A stretch of 64,000 nt of DNA from Lachnospiraceae bacterium (GCA_017624855.1 JAGAMF010000009.1:62001-126000); one strand, 5' to 3'; counted from the first letter of the stretch, positions 16,859 through 25,591 are shown. The notes: generated from the sequence alone by a model not told the origin. Program-made: numbers and translations.

Positions 16859-17953
16859 ATGGAAGTTACCAAAATTGTTATAACAGGTGGACCTTGTGCC
16901 GGTAAATCAACTGCAATGAGCAGGATTCAAGAGGTATTTAATCAGAAGGGTTACCGCACCATATTTATTCAGGAAACCGCAACCGAATTGATTTTGGCAG
17001 GAATTAATCCTGTAAGTTGCGCAAGTAATTCGGATTTTCAAAATTGCCTTTTGAAATTACAGGTGGAAAAAGAAAAAATATACGAAGAAGCCGTTAAAAA
17101 AATGGATGCGGATAAAGTATTGATTGTATGTGACCGAGGCGCGTTGGACAATCGGGCATATATGACGGAAGAAGAGTTTCAAAGAGCTTTGGAAAGTATT
17201 CACAGTAATGAAATTGAACTGAGAGATACCTATGATGCAGTCTTTCATCTGGTAAGCGCCGCGAAAGGTGCGAAGGATTTTTATACAAAGGCGAATAATG
17301 AAGCAAGAATGGAATCTCCGGAAATGGCGGCTGCTATTGATGACAAACTTATTGCTGCATGGACCGGACATCCCCATTTCAGAATTATTGATAATTCAAC
17401 AGACTTTGAAGAAAAAATAATGCGGTTAATTACTGAAATTTCTCTGTTTCTCGGTGAACCTGAACCTATGGAAATTGAACGAAAGTATTTAATTGAATAT
17501 CCTGATATAGAGTGGTTGAAAAAGCAGGAGAATTGTTGTAGGGTTGATATCGTTCAAACTTATTTGTCTACGGTGGGAAATGAAGAACATCGGGTAAGAC
17601 AGCGTGGAACCGACGGAAATTATGTATATTACGAAACCATAAAAAGAAAAGTAGACGATTTTAAACGTATTGAAATTGAGAGAAGATTGACCAAAGATCA
17701 ATATTTAAGATTATTGATGGAAGCGGATATTGAAAAACATCCCATTCGTAAAAGCAGGTACTGCCTGGTTTATGAGAATCAATATTTTGAAATTGATATT
17801 TATCCGTTCTGGGATGATAAAGCAATTGTTGAAATTGAGTTAAACAGTGCGGATGAACAGGTGAATTTCCCCAAAGAACTCAAAGTAATAAAAGAAGTGA
17901 CAGAAGATGAGTCATATAAAAACGCATCTCTTGCCACTAATCATAAAATGTAA
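16859..17953 (+). CDS. Fusion of an AAA ATPase/kinase domain with a CYTH domain
   Basis: 364 residues. Residues 1-195 form a P-loop domain (AAA_28/NadR-like) with Walker A 'TGGPCAGKSTAMSRI' and 'VCDRGALDNRAYM'. From about residue 201 comes a CYTH (triphosphate tunnel) domain with the hallmark EIERKYLI, then paired Arg/Lys/Glu strands ('EHRVRQRG', 'EIERRLT', 'VEIEL'). CYTH domains bind triphosphates such as tripolyphosphate or nucleotides. The joint role is not established. GGGAGG precedes the ATG. Confidence 0.88.
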   Translation: MEVTKIVITGGPCAGKSTAMSRIQEVFNQKGYRTIFIQETATELILAGINPVSCASNSDFQNCLLKLQVEKEKIYEEAVKKMDADKVLIVCDRGALDNRAYMTEEEFQRALESIHSNEIELRDTYDAVFHLVSAAKGAKDFYTKANNEARMESPEMAAAIDDKLIAAWTGHPHFRIIDNSTDFEEKIMRLITEISLFLGEPEPMEIERKYLIEYPDIEWLKKQENCCRVDIVQTYLSTVGNEEHRVRQRGTDGNYVYYETIKRKVDDFKRIEIERRLTKDQYLRLLMEADIEKHPIRKSRYCLVYENQYFEIDIYPFWDDKAIVEIELNSADEQVNFPKELKVIKEVTEDESYKNASLATNHKM

Positions 17954-17954
17954 A

Positions 17955-18785
17955 TTACATATGTTTTCCCAATTGCCAAAAAGCTACAGCACTTGCGGCG
18001 GCTACATTTAAGGAGTCTACGCCGTGGGACATAGGTATTTTTACGGTATAATCACAATTGGCAATGGTGGAAGTGCTTAGGCCATCACCTTCTGTACCTA
18101 AGATAATTGCCAGTTTGTCTTCCGACATAAGCATGGCATTGTCAATGCTTACGGAATTATCGTCCAAAGCCATTGCGGCAGTTTTAAAACCTAAATTTTT
18201 TAAGCAGCGTATGCCATCATCCGGCCATACGCTGTTTTTATTTTCAATAAATGTCCAGGGAACCTGAAAAACCGTGCCCATGCTGACGCGCAGAGCCCTA
18301 CGATACAAAGGATCGCTGCAACCTTTGGTTAAAAGCACTGCATCCATATTAAGTGCCGCGGCCGAGCGGAAGATTGCACCTACATTGGTGGGATTAACCA
18401 CATTCTCCAATACGGCAATACGACGGGCATTGGCGCAGATTTCTTCTACGGTTGGCAGTGTCGGTCGGTACATGGCGCACAACATACCTCTGGTTAAGGC
18501 ATAACCGGTAAGATTAACCAAAACATTGTACTCAGCGGTATACACAGGGGTGTCCGGGCAACGGTCTAAAACAGGCGCAGCTTCACCCGTAATGTGAGTA
18601 TTTTCTACAAGGAAGGATACGGGTATGCAACCGGCATCCAAAGCCCGTAAAATAACTTTAGGGCTTTCTGCAATAAACAGTCCGGGTTTTGGCTCATAGA
18701 GACGCATCAATTGTACCTCAGACAATTTTGAATAAATATGAAGTTCCGCGATATCTAAATCAGTAATGTTTATTATTTTTGCCAT
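17955..18785 (-). CDS. TrmH/SpoU family RNA 2'-O-methyltransferase
   Basis: 276 residues from the ATG at 18785; a TTG at 18800 would add five residues and overlap the PII gene. The SPOUT motifs are clear: 'NPTNVGAIFRSAAAL', 'AIILGTEGDGL' and 'IPMSHGVDSLNVAAASAVAFW' (knot and SAM site). An N-terminal substrate-recognition region precedes the fold. The target, rRNA or tRNA, is not certain. It ends one base from the convergent CYTH gene with no terminator between. Confidence 0.9.
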   Translation of the reverse strand: MAKIINITDLDIAELHIYSKLSEVQLMRLYEPKPGLFIAESPKVILRALDAGCIPVSFLVENTHITGEAAPVLDRCPDTPVYTAEYNVLVNLTGYALTRGMLCAMYRPTLPTVEEICANARRIAVLENVVNPTNVGAIFRSAAALNMDAVLLTKGCSDPLYRRALRVSMGTVFQVPWTFIENKNSVWPDDGIRCLKNLGFKTAAMALDDNSVSIDNAMLMSEDKLAIILGTEGDGLSTSTIANCDYTVKIPMSHGVDSLNVAAASAVAFWQLGKHM

Positions 18786-18789
18786 ATCT

Positions 18790-19467
18790 TTAATCTTCAA
18801 TAAGTCTTAATCCGGCAGTGTCTGTAACGGGTAAAGAGAAAACAACGGCCTTTGCCTTACTTTCCAAACCGGCTTTTTCCATGATGGATTTCATAATAGG
18901 GTTCTTCTGTTCTGTTTTGGTTACAATATAAATTACTTCTTTTTCGGAAGAGAGAGTAACGCCCATAAATTTGTCGGCGGCTTCAATGCCGGTACCTTTT
19001 GCATGTATAACGGTTCCACCGTAGGCGCCTGCATCTCTTGCGGCATCCATAATTAATTCTGTATATCCATGTTCTGCAATAACAATAATGAGTTCGTGAT
19101 TGGTGTTCTGCAAGGTTGATTCCTCCTCTTTGATATAATCCTGACTTTCAATCAAATATTGTAAGGTTTTTTTGCCGCCTACACTGCTTAATGGAACCGT
19201 AAAAGCGATTCCGCCGCCGGGAGCATCAATTTTAAGATCTCTTTCCAGCTGTTTTTTTACGGTAATCCAAGTTTGATCTTCTATAATGGAGAAGGCCACC
19301 GCTTTGTCATTGGTATCCAAACCAAGATAGTCCATAATTTCATTTGTTGCGGTTCCGTGACCCAGAGAAACAAACATGACATATAAGTTGTTTTTCTGAT
19401 ATAACTCTAAATAATTATTTAATTTTTTTCTGTCTACGATGGTAGTCATCATATAAATGTTACTCAT
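18790..19467 (-). CDS. PII-like protein with two fused PII domains
   Basis: 225 residues, about twice a normal GlnB (112). Each half has ferredoxin-like PII features: the first contains 'FVSLGHGTATNEIMDYLGL', the second 'ELIIVIAEHGYTELIMDAARDAGAYGGTVIHAKGTG', whose 'GAYGGTVIHAKG' resembles the GlnB T-loop flank. I therefore call it a P-II family regulator. It is 45 bases downstream of the DUF1538 membrane gene, a known neighbour of PII-like proteins. AAGGAGGCT precedes the ATG. It probably senses a nucleotide or metabolite and gates the transporter; this is inference. Confidence 0.82.
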   Translation of the reverse strand: MSNIYMMTTIVDRKKLNNYLELYQKNNLYVMFVSLGHGTATNEIMDYLGLDTNDKAVAFSIIEDQTWITVKKQLERDLKIDAPGGGIAFTVPLSSVGGKKTLQYLIESQDYIKEEESTLQNTNHELIIVIAEHGYTELIMDAARDAGAYGGTVIHAKGTGIEAADKFMGVTLSSEKEVIYIVTKTEQKNPIMKSIMEKAGLESKAKAVVFSLPVTDTAGLRLIED

Positions 19468-19512
19468 GACAGCCTCCTTTTTGCTCGTTTTAAAAAAGTA
19501 ACAAAGGTTGCA

Positions 19513-21051
19513 TTATAATTCGATGATATCCATATCTCCGAAAGTATCCAAAGGAGTATGACCGGTTTGGTATGAAGTTTCCTTGTGGAGTTTTTTCTCC
19601 TTTGCTTTGAAGATAAGTCCCATAATCTGAATGGTAATTAAGGGAGTCATGGCTACCATGGCTACAATACCAAACGCGTCTGTAATGATATTTCCGCCCA
19701 AGGCTTCACAAGCACCCATTGCAAATGGAAGAAGGAAGGTGGCGGTCATGGGACCGGATGCAACACCACCGGAGTCAAATGCGATGGCGGTGAAAATTTT
19801 AGGAACAAAAAAGGTTAAAACCAATGCAATTGCATATCCGGGAATCAATAACCATAAGATGGATATTCCGGTCAGTACACGAAGCATGGCAAGACCTACG
19901 GAAACAGCTACGCCAACGGATAAACCGGTCCCCATGGCTTTGGCCGAAATGGCACCGGAAGTAATTTCTTCTACTTGTTTGGTAAGGACAAATACAGCCG
20001 GTTCCGCTAAGACAATGAAATAACCGATCATCATACCAATAGGAATGATAATCCAAGCATAGGGGAGTGAGGCCATAGTCTGTCCGAGGTAGTTACCTGC
20101 GGGCATAAAGCCAACGTTTACGCCGGTTAAAAACATTACCAGACCTACATAGGTATACGCAATACCGACACAAATTTTTATCATGGTACGCTTGTTTACA
20201 TCTCTGGAGATTAACTGAAAGATTGTAAAAAAGACAACAATCGGTAACAGAGAAAGCGCAATTTCCATCATATATGTAGGGATTTCGGTTGCAAACAATT
20301 TCCATAAAACCACAGTATCTGTAATGGTGGGAATGGCTTCGGATACCTGCTCGCTTTGTTCCGGTTTAAAAATTAAGCTCAAAATCAGTACTGCAAGAAT
20401 AGGTCCGATGGAAGACATGGATACCAGACCGAAACTGTCGTCAGCCGCATGTTTATCGCTACGGATGGCAGAAACACCCACACCAAAGGCTATAATAAAG
20501 GGTACGGTCATAGGACCGGTAGTTACTCCGCCGGAATCAAATGCTATGGCGAGAAAATCCGCCGGAACGAACATTGCCAAAGCAAATACAATGATGTAAA
20601 AGAGTACCAAAAGGAAAGACAAAGGTATTCCAAAAAGAATACGTAAAATGGCAAGTATCAAAAAGATTGCAACACCAAGAGCAACTGCAAAAATCAGCAC
20701 AAGGTTGGGTACCGAAGGAACCTGTTGCGCAAGTACCTGCAAATCCGGCTCTGATATGGTAATAAAAAAGCCCATAATAAAGGTGATAAAAATTATAAGA
20801 AACAGATTTTTTGATTTTGTCATGGTAGTACCCACGCGTTCGCCGATTGGCGTCATGGAGAGCTCTACACCTACATTAAAAAATAACATTCCGATAGTAA
20901 GTAAAACTGCACCAACCAAAAAAGTCATTAATATTTCGGGTGGAATCGGAGCTATGGAAAAACATAAAAGCAATACGATTATGAGTATAGGAAAAACTGC
21001 TTTTAAAGTTTCCATCATTTTTTCTTTGAATTTAGAACGCATAAATTGCAA
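19513..21051 (-). CDS. DUF1538 family multi-pass membrane protein
   Basis: 512 residues with about 12 hydrophobic segments. The two halves are duplicated: 'AFDSGGVTTGPMTVPFI' and 'AFDSGGVASGPMTATFL' each lie before a 'DSFGLVSMSSIGPI' or 'DAFGIVAMVAMTPLI' segment. The family is thought to be a transporter and is often next to PII-like proteins, as here. The substrate is unknown. The start is TTG at 21051 with AGGAAAGG about 11 bases before; an ATG at 21042 is the alternative. Confidence 0.85.
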   Translation of the reverse strand: MQFMRSKFKEKMMETLKAVFPILIIVLLLCFSIAPIPPEILMTFLVGAVLLTIGMLFFNVGVELSMTPIGERVGTTMTKSKNLFLIIFITFIMGFFITISEPDLQVLAQQVPSVPNLVLIFAVALGVAIFLILAILRILFGIPLSFLLVLFYIIVFALAMFVPADFLAIAFDSGGVTTGPMTVPFIIAFGVGVSAIRSDKHAADDSFGLVSMSSIGPILAVLILSLIFKPEQSEQVSEAIPTITDTVVLWKLFATEIPTYMMEIALSLLPIVVFFTIFQLISRDVNKRTMIKICVGIAYTYVGLVMFLTGVNVGFMPAGNYLGQTMASLPYAWIIIPIGMMIGYFIVLAEPAVFVLTKQVEEITSGAISAKAMGTGLSVGVAVSVGLAMLRVLTGISILWLLIPGYAIALVLTFFVPKIFTAIAFDSGGVASGPMTATFLLPFAMGACEALGGNIITDAFGIVAMVAMTPLITIQIMGLIFKAKEKKLHKETSYQTGHTPLDTFGDMDIIEL

Positions 21052-21136
21052 TGGAAGTCCCGCCTTTCCTGTTTTTTACACAATTTTATTATAGCATAGA
21101 GAAATAGAAAAAGTCTTGCGTACATTTACTAAAATA

Positions 21137-21165
21137 TTGACAAAAAAGTATGTAAAAACTATAAT
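21137..21165 (+). promoter_or_regulatory. Consensus promoter of the phenylacetate-CoA ligase operon
   Basis: TTGACA (21137-21142) and TATAAT (21160-21165) are 17 bases apart, a perfect sigma-A consensus. The start of transcription is expected near 21172, giving a leader of about 65 bases. Confidence 0.85.
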
Positions 21166-21237
21166 CTTCTTATTAAAAATGTCCATTTTAAAAATTATAT
21201 TTTTAAAAATAAAGTGGCCATAGGAGGAGAAATAAAA

Positions 21238-22545
21238 ATGGCAAATTACTTTCAGCCTGAAATTGAATGTGCGTCTTTGGAGGAGATGCGTGCGATTCAA
21301 AATGAAAAACTTGTAAAACAGGTAAAACATGTTTATGAAAATGTGGAGTATTACCGCAATTTAATGGATGAGAAAGGTGTTAAGCCTGAGGATATTCAGT
21401 CCATCGACGACTTACATAAATTACCTTTTTTAACAAAAGCAGATTTAAGAGATGCATATCCTTACGGACTTCTTGGTGCAGATTTAAAAGATTGTGTTAG
21501 AATTCATTCTACCAGCGGAACGACAGGTCGTCGTGTGGTTGCTTTTTATACACAGAATGATATTGATATGTGGGATGATTGTTGTGCAAGAGCCATTACA
21601 GCGGCAGGCGGCACGAACGAAGATGTATGTCAGGTTGCTTACGGCTACGGATTATTTACAGGTGGATTTGGTTTAAACGGCGGTTCTCAGAAAGTAGGTT
21701 GTCTGACACTCCCCATGTCTTCCGGTAATACGGAGCGCCAGATTCAGTTTATGCAGGATTTGCATTCCACTATTATTTGCTGTACTCCTTCTTATGCGGC
21801 ATACATGGGTGAAACCGTAAAAGAAATGGGACTTAAACCTGAGGATCTTGATTTAAAAGCAGGTATTTTTGGCGCAGAGCCTTGGACGGAAGAGATGCGT
21901 CGTGATATTGAGAAATCTTTGGGCATTAAGGCATATGATATTTACGGATTGACAGAGAGTACCGGACCGGGTGTTGCATTCGAATGTGAAGAACAGACCG
22001 GTATGCATATTAACGAAGACCACTTCCTTGCAGAAATCATTGACCCTGAAACCGGAGAAGTGCTTCCTGAAGGTGCAAAAGGTGAGTTGGTATTTACCAA
22101 CCTTGACAAAGAAGGTTTCCCTCTTCTTAGATATCGTACAAGAGATATCTGTATTCTTTCCAGAAAGAAATGTTCCTGCGGTCGTACTTTAATTAAGATG
22201 GCAAAACCCATGGGTAGAAGTGATGACATGATGATTATTCGTGGTGTAAATGTATTCCCTTCACAGATTGAAACCGTTCTTTTAAAAGAAGGCTATACAT
22301 CAAATTACTTAATTGAAGTGGATCGTGTAAACAATACCGATACTTTGGATGTGTCTGTTGAACTTGCACCGGAGCAGTTTACCGACACCATGAAGGATTT
22401 GGCAGCAAAAGAAAAAGCTCTTGCAAATGCAATGAAGATTATGCTGGGTGTAAATCCGAAGGTACATCTTGTTGCGCCTAAGACCATTACAAGAAGTGAA
22501 GGTAAGGCAGTCAGAGTAATCGACAGAAGAAAGCTTCATGACTAA
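21238..22545 (+). CDS. paaK: Phenylacetate-CoA ligase family protein
   Basis: 435 residues from the ATG at 21238 (TAGGAGGAG before it). The adenylate-forming motif is 'IHSTSGTTGRRVVAFYT' (near residue 92). 'DIYGLTESTGPGVAFECE', 'LVFTNLDKEGFPLLRYRTRDI' and 'GRSDDMMIIRGVNVFPSQIE' follow, as in PaaK. It activates an aryl acetate, probably phenylacetate or indoleacetate, to its CoA thioester. The ACT gene follows after 19 bases. In related genomes this pair is often beside indolepyruvate oxidoreductase genes, not seen here. Confidence 0.92.
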   Translation: MANYFQPEIECASLEEMRAIQNEKLVKQVKHVYENVEYYRNLMDEKGVKPEDIQSIDDLHKLPFLTKADLRDAYPYGLLGADLKDCVRIHSTSGTTGRRVVAFYTQNDIDMWDDCCARAITAAGGTNEDVCQVAYGYGLFTGGFGLNGGSQKVGCLTLPMSSGNTERQIQFMQDLHSTIICCTPSYAAYMGETVKEMGLKPEDLDLKAGIFGAEPWTEEMRRDIEKSLGIKAYDIYGLTESTGPGVAFECEEQTGMHINEDHFLAEIIDPETGEVLPEGAKGELVFTNLDKEGFPLLRYRTRDICILSRKKCSCGRTLIKMAKPMGRSDDMMIIRGVNVFPSQIETVLLKEGYTSNYLIEVDRVNNTDTLDVSVELAPEQFTDTMKDLAAKEKALANAMKIMLGVNPKVHLVAPKTITRSEGKAVRVIDRRKLHD

Positions 22546-22564
22546 ATAAAAGGGGGTTTTATTT

Positions 22565-22987
22565 ATGAGCGTAAAACAGATATCTATTTTTATTGAAAAC
22601 AAAAAGGGTAAGCTTGCGCAGGCAACTAAGTTTATTGCAAGCCATGACATTAATTTAAGAGCATTGTCTATTGCGGATACACAGGATTTTGGTATCCTTC
22701 GTATTATTTGCGAAGATCCTGACAAGGCCAATGAAGTTTTAAGAGAGGGCGGATTCCTGACTACAATAACGAAAGTGCTGGCAGCGCCGATTTCCGATAA
22801 ACCGGGAAGTCTTGCGTCTATTCTTGAAGTGCTTTCCGAATCCAATGTTATGGTAGAATATACATATGCGTTCCTTTCTGGAAAACATGGAGCTTATATG
22901 ATTCTTCGTGTGGATGACAATCAGATGGCAGCGGCAGCTTTGGCAGGTGCAGGTATTAAGACGGTGGATCAGTCAGATTTATTCTAA
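22565..22987 (+). CDS. Tandem ACT domain protein
   Basis: 140 residues made of two ACT modules: 'ISIFIENKKGKLAQATKFIASHDINLRAL' and 'PISDKPGSLASILEVLSESNVMVEYTYAF'. ACT modules bind amino acids or related ligands. It is cotranscribed with the PaaK gene and probably senses an aromatic ligand of that pathway. A terminator follows. Confidence 0.9.
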   Translation: MSVKQISIFIENKKGKLAQATKFIASHDINLRALSIADTQDFGILRIICEDPDKANEVLREGGFLTTITKVLAAPISDKPGSLASILEVLSESNVMVEYTYAFLSGKHGAYMILRVDDNQMAAAALAGAGIKTVDQSDLF

Positions 22988-23000
22988 AATGATTATTGTA

Positions 23001-23044
23001 AGACTCTGTCATGTATATGCATGGCAGAGTCTTTATGCTTTTAT
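23001..23044 (+). terminator. Terminator after the ACT gene
   Basis: AGACTCTGTCATG (23001-23013) and CATGGCAGAGTCT (23020-23032) form a 13-base stem with a single T-G pair, followed by a T-rich end. Confidence 0.8.
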
Positions 23045-23084
23045 TTAAAGCAGAATTTGTGGTAAATAAAAGGGGAAAGAGCAT

Positions 23085-24158
23085 ATGATAAAAAAAGACA
23101 TTCAGGTTCAGGATAAACTTAGATACGCTAAAAAAGATATTCGAAATTATAGGAATTTATCTTTGATTTTCTTGGCGGTTGCAGGCGTTTTTGTTTTACT
23201 GTTGATTTTATGTATGAAAGACATTATTAACAGTTTTGAAATAGAAGCGTTTATGTTGGCCGGTGTATTTTGTGCGGTAACGGGATGCGTGGGAACTTTT
23301 CTTATGTATCTGGACGGAAAAATATATCTTTGCGATCTGAAGAAAAAAGGTTTCACGATTCCGGAAACGAAAGAGGAATGTGGACGCAGTTTATCCATGC
23401 TTCCATATGAAGAAAAAGAACGAAAAGAAGGTAAATTACACATAAGAACTTTTATACTTGCTGTTATTACAGGTCTGATTACGGTTGCAGCGGCGGTATA
23501 TACATTTACGGAAACGAAGCGGCCGTATCCTCTGTTTATTACGATTATGGTAATTCTGACAGTTATAATGTTCCTTCAGTCTTTTAATCGTTTGTATAAA
23601 AATGATATTGACATTGATATTGTGGATTCACGCAGAATCCGCAAGCGAATTATTCCGGCAACGGTTACTGTGACAATCTGGATGATGGTATTGGGGTATT
23701 TTGCCCTTATCATAAGCGGTTTGCCTACTTTTAATTATCTCTATTATGATCAGATAATTCGTTACTACAAAAATGAAAATGCAGAGGGCTACCGATATTA
23801 CATGGACAGTTTGCCTTCTTATGCCAAAAAAATTGAATTTATTTCATGGGGCAAGGCTTGCGGAGTAAGTTTTTATGTACCGCAGGAAAATGTAAAAGAT
23901 ATCCGGGCGTATTTTGAAGGTATTGATGAACCTTGCATAATTCATACTATAGAAGAAGGGCAGGATGAGTTTGCCGGTTTGTGTGAACAGGTAAAGGATT
24001 TGGTAACAAACTTCGACAGTAAGGATTATCAAAATTGTGTGGTCTATGAGTTTACGGAATTGTATGTAATGGAAAACGGAAATACTTACAGTTGGTATGC
24101 AATTATCGATACCAAGTCAGGGGAAGTGGGGTATGGTAATTTTCCCTCAGAGATGTAA
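23085..24158 (+). CDS. Multi-pass membrane protein, unrecognised
   Basis: 357 residues with about five hydrophobic segments in the first 220: around residues 27-47, 57-77, 120-142, 149-168 and 192-214, then a soluble C-terminal part of about 140 residues. The C-terminal domain ends 'YSWYAIIDTKSGEVGYGNFPSEM'. I do not recognise a family. AAGGGGAAAGAG precedes the ATG. No neighbouring gene is close enough to be in an obvious operon; the next transcript has its own promoter and riboswitch. Confidence 0.75.
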   Translation: MIKKDIQVQDKLRYAKKDIRNYRNLSLIFLAVAGVFVLLLILCMKDIINSFEIEAFMLAGVFCAVTGCVGTFLMYLDGKIYLCDLKKKGFTIPETKEECGRSLSMLPYEEKERKEGKLHIRTFILAVITGLITVAAAVYTFTETKRPYPLFITIMVILTVIMFLQSFNRLYKNDIDIDIVDSRRIRKRIIPATVTVTIWMMVLGYFALIISGLPTFNYLYYDQIIRYYKNENAEGYRYYMDSLPSYAKKIEFISWGKACGVSFYVPQENVKDIRAYFEGIDEPCIIHTIEEGQDEFAGLCEQVKDLVTNFDSKDYQNCVVYEFTELYVMENGNTYSWYAIIDTKSGEVGYGNFPSEM

Positions 24159-24216
24159 AAGTAGTTTACATAAAATCTGCTCGTTGATTTTTTTATAAAT
24201 TTGTGAATAATCAATA

Positions 24217-24245
24217 TTGACAAATAAAAAGAATTAAATTACACT
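24217..24245 (+). promoter_or_regulatory. Promoter of the riboswitch-controlled operon
   Basis: TTGACA (24217-24222) and TACACT (24240-24245) are 17 bases apart. The start of transcription falls at about 24252, two bases before the aptamer. Confidence 0.7.
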
Positions 24246-24253
24246 TTTTATAA

Positions 24254-24354
24254 GTTATGAGGGAGTAATCAGTACATTTTATAATGTATTGTAATTATCG
24301 TCAGTACGGTGCGTATATGCACCCGGTAATACATGAAATGGTGAGACTCACAAC
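24254..24354 (+). ncRNA. yybP-ykoY manganese riboswitch aptamer
   Basis: Match to the yybP-ykoY architecture. P1 is GTTATGAG (24254-24261) with CTCACAAC (24347-24354), one mismatch. The first conserved loop is GGGAGTA (24261-24267), family consensus GGGGAGUA. A short hairpin follows (TACA...TGTA). The second conserved region is CGTCAGTACGG (24299-24309), then TGC/GCA closing and CCGGT. The 3' side has GTGAGAC (24341-24347), equal to the family's GAGACC/AAGACC. The overlap of P1 with the terminator below fits an ON switch by Mn2+. Call made by eye; a covariance search is needed. Confidence 0.78.
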
Positions 24355-24387
24355 CGGTATACGCCGGTAGTGGGTCTTTATTTTTTT
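24344..24387 (+). terminator. Expression platform terminator of the riboswitch
   Basis: AGACTCAC (24344-24351) pairs with GTGGGTCT (24370-24377), with an inner ACCGG/CCGGT stem, then a long T tract. The left arm is the 3' strand of P1, so P1 formation and termination exclude each other. Confidence 0.85.
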
Positions 24388-24428
24388 AATAAAAACCTAT
24401 GGAAAAATATAAAAGTGAGGAGAAGGAA

Positions 24429-25058
24429 ATGGATAATAAAAAAGCACTAAAACTTGCCAAAAAGTATATTAATTCCAAACCAATGCCAAGCAGTTTGAAG
24501 AAAGAATTTAAGAAAAATAATTTTGGAGAATTATTACCGACGATTTATCAAAGGACTGCGGATTTGATTCGGGAAAATGAGAATATGAGTAAAGCGCAGA
24601 TGATGCATATGAAACAGATTTTACCTTGTATTGCTTTTTATGAGGCATTGCTAAGGAAAGAAGGCAGTCGTGAGAAATCAATGGAGCTTTATGAAAAATG
24701 GTGCTTTTGCAAAATTGAAAAAATGGCAAAGATTATACCGGCTGCTATGAAAATTCCCGGTTTATACAAAAAAACACCAAGCATAATGCATAAAATGTTG
24801 GATAGCATGTTTGGAGAAAAGGCAGGATTTCAGTACTGTGAAAAAGATATCCCAAACGGTTTTGCTGTTGATATGCTTGTTTGTCCTTATGTAGTAACCT
24901 GTCAAAGATATGGTTGTCCTGAAATTGTACAGTTCTTTTGTAAGAGTGATGATATTACTTATGGCAATATGCATCCAAAACTTATTTGGGGCAGAACAAA
25001 AACCTTGGGAATGGGGGCGGAGTGTTGCGACTTTTGTTTGTCCATAAAAGAAGATTAG
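24429..25058 (+). CDS. L-2-amino-thiazoline-4-carboxylic acid hydrolase family protein
   Basis: 209 residues from the ATG at 24429 (GAGGAGAAGG just before it; the ATG at 24399 has none). The C-terminal half has the family's cysteine-rich pattern: 'CPYVVTCQRYGCPEIVQFFCKSDDITYGNMHP', then 'AECCDFCLSI'. The N-terminus is helical and charged. Members are called ATC hydrolases by homology; most, including this one, are uncharacterised. It is the first gene behind the riboswitch, so its expression is predicted to depend on manganese. Confidence 0.8.
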   Translation: MDNKKALKLAKKYINSKPMPSSLKKEFKKNNFGELLPTIYQRTADLIRENENMSKAQMMHMKQILPCIAFYEALLRKEGSREKSMELYEKWCFCKIEKMAKIIPAAMKIPGLYKKTPSIMHKMLDSMFGEKAGFQYCEKDIPNGFAVDMLVCPYVVTCQRYGCPEIVQFFCKSDDITYGNMHPKLIWGRTKTLGMGAECCDFCLSIKED

Positions 25059-25111
25059 TTATATTTTATAAATAAATAACCCAACAAATTGAAAGAAGGG
25101 AGAATAAGAAT

Positions 25112-25591
25112 ATGTTAATTCTAATTGAAGGTTTGGCCATGTGTTTTATTTTATTGATGATTTGCGTTGTGGGTATTGCAAATGGTCCTGTGGGATGCGT
25201 ATATTTTTATGAACCGGAGGTGCAGGAAAGAGTTGTGGAACTTGGATTAACAACCAAGGAAAAAATAAAAAAGGATTATGCATTAGCCGGAGTTTTCCTG
25301 TTTGTTCCGATTTTAGTATTTGTTCCTGCTATGGTCTATTTTATCAATGGTGCCAGAGGTTTTGTGGATATATTCGTACAGATTACAATCATATTAATGA
25401 TTGAGGGATTGTTTGACCGTTTCTTTATCGATTGGTTTTGGGTTGGTAAAACCAAGGCTTGGTTGATTCCCGGAACAGAAGATCTAATGCCTTATATTCC
25501 TAAGAAAACCATGATTCATAAATGGATTGGAACCTTGGTTGGCTATCCTGTTATTGCGGCAGTTTTAGCAGGGATATTGTCATTGTTTTAA
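25112..25591 (+). CDS. Small membrane protein, unrecognised
   Basis: 159 residues with about four hydrophobic segments: near residues 3-30, 55-77, 82-108 and 137-158. Between the last two is 'IDWFWVGKTKAWLIPGTEDLMPYI'. I do not recognise a family. It lies 53 bases after the ATC-hydrolase-like gene with no terminator between, so it probably shares the riboswitch transcript. It is not a TerC, MntP or UPF0016 type protein by eye. AGGGAG precedes the ATG. Confidence 0.75.
   Translation: MLILIEGLAMCFILLMICVVGIANGPVGCVYFYEPEVQERVVELGLTTKEKIKKDYALAGVFLFVPILVFVPAMVYFINGARGFVDIFVQITIILMIEGLFDRFFIDWFWVGKTKAWLIPGTEDLMPYIPKKTMIHKWIGTLVGYPVIAAVLAGILSLF

Noticed and set aside
19631..21094. Plus-strand open frames opposite the DUF1538 gene
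   Set aside because: They mirror a conserved membrane protein and have no start signals.
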